Shown here piece by piece: positions 45,908 to 54,656 of a stretch of DNA of 64,000 bases. The notes beneath the pieces are model-generated. The model saw only the letters and a program-made list of their open reading frames with translations, ran no database searches and was not told the origin of the DNA. Positions within the stretch are counted from its first letter, which is position 1. Each line of letters starts with the position of its first letter. The position numbers and the translations under genes are program-made. Location: NCBI GenBank assembly GCA_019419525.1, contig DXZU01000013.1, positions 1 to 64,000 on the forward strand. Reading direction: 5' to 3'. This DNA is from Collinsella sp. (GTDB taxonomy: Bacteria > Actinomycetota > Coriobacteriia > Coriobacteriales > Coriobacteriaceae).

Positions 45908-48673
45908 ATGAATCAGGACCGCCAAAACAGTCAACGCCGCGACGCGCAGAACACGGAGCGCGAGCAGGATTTTACGACCTACCGTACCGCCCAAAGCTCA
46001 AACGATATGGTGCCGACGGTTTTTCGCCGTGGCATCTACCGCACGATTCGCGGCAGCCTCAAACGCTTCTTGTCTATCGTTGTGATCACCGCGCTTGGCG
46101 TGAGCGTGATGTGCGGCCTTAAGGCGGGCTGCGAGGACCTGTGTGATTCGGTCGACGCCTATTTTGACCAGCAGAATGTCTATGACATCAACGTGCAGTC
46201 GACCTATGGTCTGACCGATGACGATATTGCCGCGATCCAAGAGGTCGATGGCGTCGAGACGGCCGAGGGCATCTATACCGAGACCGCCTATACCGCCGTG
46301 GGTACGACGCGCGAGCGTGTCGTCGTACAGAGCCTCTCCAAAGAGAATATTGACCAACCGGTGCTAGTACGCGGCGAGCTGCCCGAGACTTCGGGCGAAG
46401 TGGCAGTGACCTCACGTTTTTTGAAGGCTTCGGGCAAGAAAATCGGCGATACGGTGAGCTTTGCCGCCAACGATGCGAGCTCGTCGAACCAAAGCGCCAA
46501 GGACCAGTTTGCCGATGGGGACTACACCATTACGGCTGAGGTCCTCGATCCCACTGATGTGAGCTCCGACTCGACGGTCAACGCCTTTCGCGCTGCTTCG
46601 ACTGCGGACTACAAGTTCTACGTGAGCGAGGATGCCGCGACATCTTCTTCCTACTCCGCTGTCCACGTGGTCGTCGAGGGAGCCAAGAGCCTCAACTCCT
46701 ATTCGGATGCCTACTCGGCAAAGATCAATGAGGTCAAGGGCAATATCGAGAAGATCCGCGAGGAGCGTGAGAAGGCGCGCGCCCAGGAGCTGACGGTCGA
46801 CACACCGGCGAGCTTGGACGCGGCTGAGCGTCAGGCGAATATGGTCTTTGGGATCGAGCAGGACAACATCAACCGCATGGCCGAGGGCAGCGAGGAGCGT
46901 GCACGGGCGCAAGCCGACCTGGACCAGCGCCGTGCCGCCGCCGACCAGCAGTTTGCCGATGCCCGCGCCGAGCTCTCCGACCTGGGCGAATGCACCTGGT
47001 ACATCCAGGACCGCGATAACATCGCAAGCTACTCGAGCGTCGAGAGCGATAGTTCTTCGATCGAGGCCATCGCCACGGTGTTCCCGTTCATCTTCTTTAT
47101 CGTCGCCGTGCTCATCAGCCTCACCACCGCCACGCGCATGGTCGAGGAGGAGCGCACGCTCATTGGCCTGTACAAGGCGCTCGGCTATTCGCGCGGGCGT
47201 ATCCTGTCCAAATACGTGGACTACGCGCTGTGGGCGTGTCTGATTGGCGGCGTGCTCGGCAACATCATCGGATTTGTGGGCCTGCCGCTGTTCCTGTTTA
47301 CGGTGTTCGACGACATGTACTCACTGCCCCAGATGCTGCTTTCGTACGATATCGTGTCCTCGATTGTCTCGGTGGCGCTGTTTGCCGTAGGCGTGGTGGG
47401 CGCTACGATTATCGCCTGCCGCCACGAGATGGCCGAGACGCCGGCTTCGCTCATGCGTCCCAAGGCGCCGCGCGCCGGCTCACGCATTCTGCTCGAGCGC
47501 ATCGGCTTTATTTGGCGCCGCATGGGCTTCTTGAACAAGGTGGCAGCACGTAACCTGTTCCGCTACAAAAAGCGCGCCTTTATGACCATCTTCGGTATCG
47601 CCGGCTGCACGGCGCTCGTGATTTGCGGTATGGGAATTCGCGACACGTCGGTGGCGCTTTCGCCCAAACAGTACGGGCATATCACGCGCTATGACTTGCT
47701 GGCGGTCGCCAATCCCGACGATTTTTCGCAGACGTGCGCGGCATTGGATGAGCGCAGCACGGCCAATGATTCCAACGTGACGGTGACCTCGACCCTGCCG
47801 ATTATGACCGACAACGTCACCTTTACGTTTGGCGGCAAGAGCGAGACCGTGCAGCTCATCGTGATTCCCGACGACCGCACGGGTGACTTGGGCGATTACG
47901 TGCGCCTGGAGGATGAGTCCAAAGAACCGCTCGCCCTGCGTGACGGAGACGTGTATTTGAGCAAGAGCTCTCAGCTGGTGCTGGGAATCAAGCCGGGCGA
48001 TACGGCACACGTCCAGGATTCGTCGCTCAATGTTGCCAAGGTCAAAGTCAGCGACATCTCGCTCAACTATCTGGGCAACACGCTTTATATGACGCAGAGC
48101 ACCTATGAGCGTGCGTTCGGTCGAAGTGCACGCCTTAACGGCGTCTTTGTGCTGCTTAAGGGTTCGTCGGCCGACCAGATTGCGTTTAGCAAGAATCTTA
48201 AGAGTGACGGTTGGCTCACGATTTCGAGCACGGCCGAACATTGGCAGAACTACGAGGCGAACTTTACGATTATCAATTCGGTCGTGGTGCTCGTGACCTT
48301 TATGGCGGCGTGCCTGTCGTTTGTGGTGGTGTTTACGCTGTCCAACACGAATATCTCCGAGCGCGAACGCGAGCTGGCGACCATCAAGGTGCTGGGCTTC
48401 CGCCGTGGCGAGGTGCACCACTACGTCAACAAGGAGACGTTGATCCTCACGGCGATCGGCGCTGCGCTGGGCGTGCCGCTGGGCGGCTTGCTGGCCGAGA
48501 GTTTTACGTACATTTTGCAGATGCCGTCGCTGTATTTTGATGTTGAGGTCGAGCCGCTGAGCTACGTGCTATCCGTGCTTCTGGCCTTTGGCTTTACGTT
48601 TATCGTCAACCTCGCCACCAACCGTACCCTCAACAAGATCGACATGGTCGGCGCCCTCAAGAGCGCCGAGTAA
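45908..48673 (+). CDS. FtsX-family ABC permease with long coiled extracytoplasmic domain
   Basis: A 921-residue permease. A membrane segment near residues 48-68 follows a charged N-terminal tail. A large outside domain spans about 75-385, including a charged helical stretch rich in Glu/Arg/Ala (about 280-350) that may be a coiled coil. Three membrane segments near 390-510 form the first FtsX unit, then a second outside domain (560-790) and final membrane segments. ATG 45908 is used; GTG 45896 overlaps the ATPase stop. A repeat hairpin covers its stop codon. Confidence 0.88.
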   Translation: MNQDRQNSQRRDAQNTEREQDFTTYRTAQSSNDMVPTVFRRGIYRTIRGSLKRFLSIVVITALGVSVMCGLKAGCEDLCDSVDAYFDQQNVYDINVQSTYGLTDDDIAAIQEVDGVETAEGIYTETAYTAVGTTRERVVVQSLSKENIDQPVLVRGELPETSGEVAVTSRFLKASGKKIGDTVSFAANDASSSNQSAKDQFADGDYTITAEVLDPTDVSSDSTVNAFRAASTADYKFYVSEDAATSSSYSAVHVVVEGAKSLNSYSDAYSAKINEVKGNIEKIREEREKARAQELTVDTPASLDAAERQANMVFGIEQDNINRMAEGSEERARAQADLDQRRAAADQQFADARAELSDLGECTWYIQDRDNIASYSSVESDSSSIEAIATVFPFIFFIVAVLISLTTATRMVEEERTLIGLYKALGYSRGRILSKYVDYALWACLIGGVLGNIIGFVGLPLFLFTVFDDMYSLPQMLLSYDIVSSIVSVALFAVGVVGATIIACRHEMAETPASLMRPKAPRAGSRILLERIGFIWRRMGFLNKVAARNLFRYKKRAFMTIFGIAGCTALVICGMGIRDTSVALSPKQYGHITRYDLLAVANPDDFSQTCAALDERSTANDSNVTVTSTLPIMTDNVTFTFGGKSETVQLIVIPDDRTGDLGDYVRLEDESKEPLALRDGDVYLSKSSQLVLGIKPGDTAHVQDSSLNVAKVKVSDISLNYLGNTLYMTQSTYERAFGRSARLNGVFVLLKGSSADQIAFSKNLKSDGWLTISSTAEHWQNYEANFTIINSVVVLVTFMAACLSFVVVFTLSNTNISERERELATIKVLGFRRGEVHHYVNKETLILTAIGAALGVPLGGLLAESFTYILQMPSLYFDVEVEPLSYVLSVLLAFGFTFIVNLATNRTLNKIDMVGALKSAE

Positions 48674-48717
48674 CCTGCCAAAAAGGGACAGGTTTATTTT
48701 GGCAGGTTTTATCTGGG
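48672..48717 (+). repeat. CCTGCCAAAAAGGGACAGG hairpin repeat, copy 5
   Basis: The closest to consensus: AACCTGCCAAAAAGGGACAG, GTTTATTTTGGCAGGTTTTATCTGGG, overlapping the permease stop codon. It is likely the operon terminator. Confidence 0.8.
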
Positions 48718-48869
48718 CAAACGCCGGACAACCATTATGTGGCCCGGCGTTTGCCCCGTCAAACGGGCTTTTCCATTTGCCTTTCATTCTATTTGGTTTT
48801 CGCTCGCAGGCGTGGATGAGAGGCTCTCTTTAGCCTTCGAGATTGGGCTTGTATGGGTCGTATGCCACA

Positions 48870-49016
48870 AAATGGGCCTATCTACTACGTTTGCTACCAC
48901 ACCCTCGACCGTGACAAAGATTATGAAATTAAAACCGCAGGTAGAGGGCTTGCCAGTTTTCGGAAAAGGCGGGTATGGTCGGCCCTCTCGAGTTAAACGT
49001 AGTAAATAGGCCCTTT
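48870..49016. repeat. Palindromic element with GGGCCTATCTACTACGTTT arms
   Basis: Arms 48874-48892 and 48995-49013 match at 18 of 19 positions, with a few more pairs outside. The interior carries ACCGCAGGTAGAG, related to the 19-mer in the elements near 8315 and 12752. The right arm shares the 13-mer GAAAAGGGCCTAT with the outer stem of element A. No gene is seen in 48718-49188. Confidence 0.6.
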
Positions 49017-49076
49017 TCTTGGCGCGCGGTCAGCTCAATGCTAATCTCCGTGCCGGAACTGACCCAGTTGTTTGTA

Positions 49077-49143
49077 AGTTGCGGTGATATACGGATTGTT
49101 TGGCGCTTTGGAGCTTCAAAACAGTCCCTATCTCACCGCAACT
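49077..49143. repeat. Palindrome with AGTTGCGGTGATATA arms, copy 1
   Basis: TAAGTTGCGGTGA and its inverse complement flank imperfectly paired inner arms (24 of 27 positions). The 15-mer AGTTGCGGTGATATA recurs at 56664. Confidence 0.6.
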
Positions 49144-49188
49144 TAGGAGAAGGGCGGGGGCGGTTGGGTGCTGGTGGGTCGGAGCGTG

Positions 49189-50109
49189 TTAGGCCTGTTT
49201 GCGGTGCTTCCATTGTTTGCGGCACCAGCGCATGAGCGCCTTTATGACGGGAATCGTGATGAGGATGATCCATGCAGGATGGGGCTGTCCCAAACAGAGC
49301 CACATGTAGAGGAACCAAGCGATGGCGGCTGCCGGGTAGATGGCCTCGATCAGCTTAGACAGGTGGCGCCGATCGATGAAGTCACCAATCGCGTAGTAGA
49401 CGGGAACCAGAAAGACGAGGAAAAGCCCCATGCCCCATGTGCCGTAGACAATGCCGAGCACCAGATAGGCGAGAGTGACAAGTGCGGGGAAGGGGAATTT
49501 GTTCCATGCACGTCCGACCTTGGTGTGGAAATGCTTGCCATGATGGTCGAGCTTGTCGTGTGCTTCCTTCCAGCTGGAAAACGTCTCGCCGTCGATGGTG
49601 ACGGTGCCGTCGTCATTGGTGCGTACGCTATGTCCATCGTCCTCAAGCGTATCGATATGCACGCCGTCCGGCCCCACATGCACCTCTTCGCCCTTGCGCT
49701 CGTTGGTCACATGGATGCCGCTCCAACCAACATGGACTTCCTCGCCTTTATTGGGATCAATGACGTGGATACCGCGCGCGAGGGAAATATCGACAAGTGG
49801 TTTGTCGCCGCAATCGGCGTGCTCGGCAGAATCCTCGGCCTCGTCAGCCACATCCGCCGTCTCGGTGTCGGCGCTACCGTCCTCCAGGTCGTCGGCATCG
49901 TTGGCCGCCTCCCCATATAACAGCTCGTCCAACGACACGTCATACAGCGCGGCGAGCGCAATGAGGTTATCGGTATCGGGTGAGGACTCGCTGCGCTCCC
50001 ATTTACTGACAGCCTGACGACTCACACCCAGCTGGGCGGCAAGCGCCTCCTGAGAAAGCCCGGCAGCCTTGCGGCGATCGACGAGGCGCTGTGCCATCGC
50101 AAGATCCAT
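49189..50109 (-). CDS. XRE-family HTH membrane protein with GIHV repeats
   Basis: A 306-residue protein. The cro/CI HTH at residues 10-65 (LSQEALAAQLGVSRQAVSKWE) is followed by an acidic Asp/Glu/Ala linker (70-100). A short repeat unit follows: GIHVIDPNKGEEVHVG, GIHVTNERKGEEVHVG, GVHIDTLEDDGHSV. Three hydrophobic segments lie between about 200 and 295. It is likely a membrane-anchored transcription factor whose repeat region could bind a ligand or partner. AAAGGAACC precedes ATG 50109. The function of the repeats is unknown. Confidence 0.8.
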   Translation of the reverse strand: MDLAMAQRLVDRRKAAGLSQEALAAQLGVSRQAVSKWERSESSPDTDNLIALAALYDVSLDELLYGEAANDADDLEDGSADTETADVADEAEDSAEHADCGDKPLVDISLARGIHVIDPNKGEEVHVGWSGIHVTNERKGEEVHVGPDGVHIDTLEDDGHSVRTNDDGTVTIDGETFSSWKEAHDKLDHHGKHFHTKVGRAWNKFPFPALVTLAYLVLGIVYGTWGMGLFLVFLVPVYYAIGDFIDRRHLSKLIEAIYPAAAIAWFLYMWLCLGQPHPAWIILITIPVIKALMRWCRKQWKHRKQA

Positions 50110-50162
50110 GGTGGTTCCTTTCGTTTGATGGTCGAATCGAATGAGCCGAGTATGCCGAGAAC

Positions 50163-50224
50163 AACCGGTAGCGACCACCATTTCTAGTTAGAATCTGCCC
50201 CAACCCTACCGCAACTACCGGTAG
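50163..50224. promoter_or_regulatory. Possible autoregulatory sites of the XRE membrane protein
   Basis: ACCGGTAGC occurs at 50164-50172 and 50217-50225. The second forms the perfect palindrome CTACCGGTAG (50215-50224). They lie 54-115 bp upstream of the XRE gene. Assignment is tentative. The rest of 50225-50357 shows nothing recognisable. Confidence 0.35.
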
Positions 50225-50357
50225 CAACCCCTAGCGACCAGCCATTTTAGGACAAATGTCAGTGCTACTCTCAGCTAAGAGCCTGCAACATCCCAAAATC
50301 TCAGCCCACGCACTTGCAGCAAGAAGACGAATAGCCTCGGCCTCCCTAGTTACCGCA

Positions 50358-50478
50358 GGAGGCCCCAGGGCTTTCCTCCCAAATCTTTCCGCAGGACGGA
50401 AGGACCCCGCCGCGCGAAGCGCGCAGCGGGGTCCTGACATGTCCGAGGACGATTTGGGAGGAAAGCCCTGGGGCCTCC
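50358..50478 (-). repeat. 3' palindromic element E (conserved-core family)
   Basis: Outer arms 50358-50385 and 50451-50478 are a perfect 28-bp inverted repeat. Minus-strand core strands are GTCCTCGGACATGTC and TCCGTCCTGCGGA. The inner stem AGGACCCCGC/GCGGGGTCCT is capped by GCGC-GAA-GCGC. It starts 23 nt after the pfkA stop in the pfkA orientation. Confidence 0.85.
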
Positions 50479-50501
50479 GATGAGAGCAGTTCCAGCCGAG
50501 G

Positions 50502-51581
50502 CTATTCGTCGCCGAAGCTGATGCCCAACGCCTTGGCCTCGCGCACCAGGTCGCTCTGGGGGTCGACATACTTGAGCTTGCCGGCGACCTCCTCGAGCGG
50601 TATGTGGCACATCTTGCCGTCACGCAGGGCGATCATGTAGCCAAACTCGCCGCGCAGGCAGCCGAGCGCGGCCTCGACGCCGCACTGGGTCGCAAAGATG
50701 CGATCCTGGGCATCGGGCTGGCCGCCGCGCTGCGTGTGGCCGGGGATGGCGACGCGGGTCTCGCGACCGGTCTTGGCCTCAATCTCCTTGGCGATGTCGT
50801 AGACGATCGACGGGCTCGTGCGCTCGGCAAGCTTCTTCTTGTATTCCTTCTTGGACAGCGCCGCGTCCTCCTTGGAGATAGCGCCCTCGGCGACGGCCAC
50901 GATGGTAAAGCGGCTGCCGGTCTCCATGCGATGCTCGATGGTCTTGATGACGTTGTCCATGTCGTAGGGGATCTCGGGAATCAGGATGACGTCCGCGCCG
51001 CCCGCGACGCCGGCGTACAGCGGGATCCAGCCAACCTTGTGGCCCATGATCTCGATAACGAACACGCGGCCGTGACTCGAGGCGGTGGTGTGGATGTCGT
51101 CGATGCACTTGGTAGCGACGTCGATGGCGCTCGTAAAGCCAAACGTCAGCTCGGTGCCCCAGGTGTCGTTATCGATGGTCTTGGGCAGGGCGATAACGTT
51201 GAGGCCCTCTTCGCGCAGGCGGTTAGCGGTCTTGGTGGAGCCGTTGCCGCCCAGCATAAACAGGCAGTCGAGCTGCAGCTTATGATAGGTGTGGACCATA
51301 GCGGGCACCTTCTCGACGCCATCGGCCTCGGGAACATCCAGGCGCTTGAACGGCGTACGGCTCGTGCCCAGGATGGTGCCGCCGCGGGTGAGGATGCCGC
51401 TAAAATCGGCGGGCGACATGACGCGGAACCTGCTGTAGATAAGGCCCTGGTAGCCGTCCTCAAAACCATAGATCTCGATAGGCTCTTCGCTATTGGTCAT
51501 GAGCGTTTTGACAATGCCGCGCATGGTGGCGTTGAGCGCCTGGCAGTCGCCGCCACTGGTAAGAAGACCGATCCTGAGCAT
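50502..51581 (-). CDS. pfkA: 6-phosphofructokinase
   Basis: It phosphorylates fructose-6-phosphate in glycolysis. At 359 residues it is the longer actinobacterial (group III) form. The donor-site motif is GGNGSTKTA, with Gly where PPi-dependent enzymes have Asp, which favours ATP. The catalytic loop reads ALPKTIDND with the Lys found in PPi enzymes and in ATP-dependent actinobacterial ones. MGHKVGWIPLYAG and GHTQRGGQPDAQDR are conserved. ATP dependence is therefore likely but not certain. Element E follows its stop. Confidence 0.92.
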   Translation of the reverse strand: MLRIGLLTSGGDCQALNATMRGIVKTLMTNSEEPIEIYGFEDGYQGLIYSRFRVMSPADFSGILTRGGTILGTSRTPFKRLDVPEADGVEKVPAMVHTYHKLQLDCLFMLGGNGSTKTANRLREEGLNVIALPKTIDNDTWGTELTFGFTSAIDVATKCIDDIHTTASSHGRVFVIEIMGHKVGWIPLYAGVAGGADVILIPEIPYDMDNVIKTIEHRMETGSRFTIVAVAEGAISKEDAALSKKEYKKKLAERTSPSIVYDIAKEIEAKTGRETRVAIPGHTQRGGQPDAQDRIFATQCGVEAALGCLRGEFGYMIALRDGKMCHIPLEEVAGKLKYVDPQSDLVREAKALGISFGDE

Positions 51582-51720
51582 GATGAATCCTTCCGGGCAA
51601 GTTATAACATGCGCATAAGTTTACCCCCGCACACTGTTGATACGGGGGTAAAACGTGTTAGCTCAAGCGTATAGAAATGTAAGCAACGTCAGGGAACGTA
51701 AGGCCGACGGGCCTGGCTCC

Positions 51721-52806
51721 TTACAGTGCGAAGGCATCGACGTTGCCCCAGTGGCGGCGCAGCGTGATGGCGGCAGCGGGCTCGGTATTGTCAAAGACGA
51801 CCGACCATTGCGTATTGCTGGTGATGTCTTCCGGATTGGGCTCTTGCGCTGCGGCTCGCAGGGCTTCCCAGGCAATCGTTTCGTCTTGGGCGCCGACATG
51901 GGCGTCAAGGACATCGGCGATTGCGACGGCGCGCTCTTTACCATGGCCCAGCTCGCCATTCTTTTGGTTGAGCAACACTTCGTTGCCATAGCAGGCGTAG
52001 AAGTTCGTAACCTGGCGTACAGGAGTCGCTTTGAAAGCACGGTCCGGATCGCGCGGATCCCACTCTACTACGCGCGCGTCACCGGCGGCGTCGTTGATAA
52101 AGAAGTGGTAATCGCGTCCGGCCATGGCGTGCATGTCGTAGACGGAAAGCAGGTCGACGGCCTCTTGCGTGGTAGCCGCGCGGTCGAGTACCAGACGGAT
52201 GGCGAGCGAGGTATTGATGACGGGGCGCTTTGTGTCCTGGTCACAGGGCTTGGAATCCAGGGTGAGCACGGCAATGGACACGCCGCATTCGTTGACACCG
52301 TCGAGCTGGGCAAACGGGCCCATGAGTGCGGCGGCGCGCCCGGCGACGGAGTCAAGCGGAGTGTTATCGCCCAGGTTGTTAAGGGCGGCAAACCCGATGG
52401 AGGCATAGCCGTCGCGCGGGTGATTGCGCACCAGCAGCGCCGAGGTGTCGTCCTTAAAGTCGTAATTGCGACCGGTGCGCACGCGGCCTTCGGCATCTAC
52501 GGCGACAAAAGCGCTGCAGGCAAACTGGGGTGCCTGGACATGTGCCGGCACACCGGGCAGCACCTGCTCTACCACGGCATCGATGTAGGTCTGGTCGTCG
52601 CGCACGCCAGCGGCGATGATGCGATCAAGATCGTAGTCGTAGGCAATGTCGATTGCGTACAGGTCATAGCCATCCGCGTAGCCGGTCAAGCGTTTGAGCG
52701 ACGCGGCGGACTTGATTTGCTTGTGATAAACGATACCGGTGGCAGCGGCAAGGCCGACGGCGGCTCCCGCGACACCGCAGGCGATGGCAATGTTACGTGG
52801 CTTCAT
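51721..52806 (-). CDS. Ntn-hydrolase of the linear amide C-N hydrolase (choloylglycine hydrolase-like) superfamily
   Basis: A 361-residue protein. An N-terminal hydrophobic segment (residues 6-27) suggests membrane anchoring or export. A propeptide-like region ends before Cys97 in QFACSAFVAVD, the expected N-terminal nucleophile after self-cleavage, followed by RTGRNYDF (substrate Arg/Asp). NTSLAIRLVLD and NFYACYGNEV are later conserved blocks. The fold is shared with bile salt hydrolases and acyl-CoA:6-APA acyltransferases. The long pro-region fits the C45-like group better than classical bile salt hydrolases, where Cys is residue 2. The substrate is unknown. Confidence 0.78.
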   Translation of the reverse strand: MKPRNIAIACGVAGAAVGLAAATGIVYHKQIKSAASLKRLTGYADGYDLYAIDIAYDYDLDRIIAAGVRDDQTYIDAVVEQVLPGVPAHVQAPQFACSAFVAVDAEGRVRTGRNYDFKDDTSALLVRNHPRDGYASIGFAALNNLGDNTPLDSVAGRAAALMGPFAQLDGVNECGVSIAVLTLDSKPCDQDTKRPVINTSLAIRLVLDRAATTQEAVDLLSVYDMHAMAGRDYHFFINDAAGDARVVEWDPRDPDRAFKATPVRQVTNFYACYGNEVLLNQKNGELGHGKERAVAIADVLDAHVGAQDETIAWEALRAAAQEPNPEDITSNTQWSVVFDNTEPAAAITLRRHWGNVDAFAL

Positions 52807-52967
52807 GACGGCTCCTCTCGTCCTGTTAGCGCAATTGTCGCAAAAGGAGCGCGGGCATGATGGCTCAACTTGGTGAGCGGCGCGGAATTAAGCACGGAAT
52901 GAAGAGTGCGACGCTGGCGTGGCGGGGTATGCTGGAGGGGACCATCAGCCCAGCGAAAGGGGAGAGC

Positions 52968-54353
52968 ATGACGGATCAGGAAACGCCCGAGCGCGCGCAT
53001 GTGACGGCCGATGATATCGAGGCCGCCAACGATCTTATCGACTTTATCGAGGCATGCCCCAGCATGTTCCATACGGCGGCGACCATTATGGCCGAGCTCG
53101 ACGAGGCGGGCTTTACCTACCTGCCCGAGAATGCGGCGTGGGACATCGAGCCGGGCGGGCGTTATTACACGCAGCGCAACACCTCGAGCGTTGTTGCCTT
53201 TAAGGTGGGCGAGGACCTGGCCGCGACGTGGGGCGAGGACGGCGTTGCCGGTGACTATCATTTTCAACTCACGGCGTCGCACAGCGATTCTCCGACGTTT
53301 AAGGTCAAGGCCGTGCCCGAGCTCGACGGCGCGGGCGAGACGCTGCGCCTGAACACCGAGGCCTACGGCGGCATGATCGACTACACCTGGTTCGACCGCC
53401 CGTTGGCGCTTGCGGGCCGCGTGTTGGTGCGCGAAGGCGACCGTATTGAGAGCCGCCTGCTCGCCACCGAGCGCGAGGTCGCTATCATTCCGAGCCTTGC
53501 TATCCATATGAACCGTGGCGTCAACGAGGGCTTTGCTCCCAACCGAGCCGTTGACCTGTGCCCGCTCATCAGCGCTGGCGACCTTAAGCAGGGTGACTTC
53601 GATGCCCTGATCGCTGACGAACTGGATGTTGAGCCCGAGCAGATTCTGGGCCGCGATCTGTTCCTGGTCAATCGTCAGGATGCGCGCATTTGGGGCTGGG
53701 CCGACGAGTTTATCTCGACGCCCAAGCTCGACGACCTGGCCTGCGCCTACACCTCGCTGCAGGCATTTTTGGGTGCCGAGAACGTGCATGACGTTTCGGT
53801 CTTTTGCTGCTTTGATAACGAGGAGGTTGGCTCCGAGACCAAGCAGGGCGCCATGTCGACGTTCTTGGCCGACGCGCTGCGCCGCATCAACGGATCGCTG
53901 GGCTTTGACGACGAGTCGTATCATCGCGCCCTTGCCGCTTCGATGCTCGTGAGCTGCGACAACGCGCATGCCGTGCACCCCAACCACGCCGAGAAGTGCG
54001 ACGCTTGCAACCAGGTTGTGCTCAACGGCGGCATCGTCATCAAGGAGGCCGCCAACCAGCACTACTGCACCGACGCCTTTAGCCGCGCGGTGTTCCAGGC
54101 TATCTGCGATGATGCCGACGTGCCCACGCAGGCCTTTGCCAACAAGAGCGATATGGCCGGCGGTTCTACCCTGGGCAACCTGTCGAACATGCAGGCGAGC
54201 ATGCATGCCGTGGACGTGGGCCTGCCGCAGCTGGCCATGCACTCGAGCTACGAGACCGGCGGCGTGCGCGACGTGATGTACGCCATCCGCGCTCTCACCG
54301 CCTTCTACGAGCGCGACCTAACCATCAACGGAGCCGAAAGCGTGGAGCTCTAA
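52968..54353 (+). CDS. apeB: M18 family aminopeptidase
   Basis: A 461-residue dinuclear zinc aminopeptidase releasing N-terminal (often acidic) residues, cytoplasmic. Metal and catalytic motifs are TASHSDSPTFKVK near residue 105, PKLDDLACAYTS near 250, FDNEEVGSETKQGA near 285 and the C-terminal MHSSYETGG. ATG 52968 has AAAGGGGAG. The upstream open frame from 52857 is not family-like. It is divergent from the Ntn hydrolase. A repeat hairpin begins at its stop codon. Confidence 0.92.
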   Translation: MTDQETPERAHVTADDIEAANDLIDFIEACPSMFHTAATIMAELDEAGFTYLPENAAWDIEPGGRYYTQRNTSSVVAFKVGEDLAATWGEDGVAGDYHFQLTASHSDSPTFKVKAVPELDGAGETLRLNTEAYGGMIDYTWFDRPLALAGRVLVREGDRIESRLLATEREVAIIPSLAIHMNRGVNEGFAPNRAVDLCPLISAGDLKQGDFDALIADELDVEPEQILGRDLFLVNRQDARIWGWADEFISTPKLDDLACAYTSLQAFLGAENVHDVSVFCCFDNEEVGSETKQGAMSTFLADALRRINGSLGFDDESYHRALAASMLVSCDNAHAVHPNHAEKCDACNQVVLNGGIVIKEAANQHYCTDAFSRAVFQAICDDADVPTQAFANKSDMAGGSTLGNLSNMQASMHAVDVGLPQLAMHSSYETGGVRDVMYAIRALTAFYERDLTINGAESVEL

Positions 54354-54397
54354 AACCTGCCAAAAAGGGATGTTAATTTTGGCAGGTTTTATCTGGG
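54353..54397 (+). repeat. CCTGCCAAAAAGGGACAGG hairpin repeat, copy 6
   Basis: AAACCTGCCAAAAAGGGA, TGTTAATTTTGGCAGGTTTTATCTGGG. It starts at the M18 stop. The central ACAGGT is lost, so only the longer hairpin can form. Terminator use is likely. Confidence 0.75.
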
Positions 54398-54458
54398 CGA
54401 ATGCCGCAATACCAACAGCTGGACAGAATTGTTAAGACACCGCAGGTTGAGCAAGCGT

Positions 54459-54656
54459 CAGCGAGCGATGTCCAGAGCGAACAAGTTGGCATGAAAAAGG
54501 CAAGGCATAGACCTTCTGGTCATGCCTTGCCTTTTGAATGGCAAATTGTCGCCCTGGGTGGCTCGCAGCGTCGAGTGGTCCGCCGTTCGTTAGAACGGCG
54601 GAACCTAAGGGCGCAGCGTCGAGCGGTTCCGGCGTTCGGTAGAACGCCGGAACAAG
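54459..54656 (-). repeat. Structured 3' element of the 2-hydroxyacid dehydrogenase (GACCAGAAGGTC family)
   Basis: In the gene direction it has a 12-bp hairpin (54626-54637 with 54642-54653), CGACGCTGC, a second similar hairpin (54577-54605), CGACGCTGC again, then a 14-bp stem (54495-54508 with 54522-54535) capped by GACC-AGAA-GGTC, and CGCTCGCTG. Apart from the duplicated first hairpin this matches the aroG 3' element in order and motifs, while the stem sequences differ. Confidence 0.75.
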
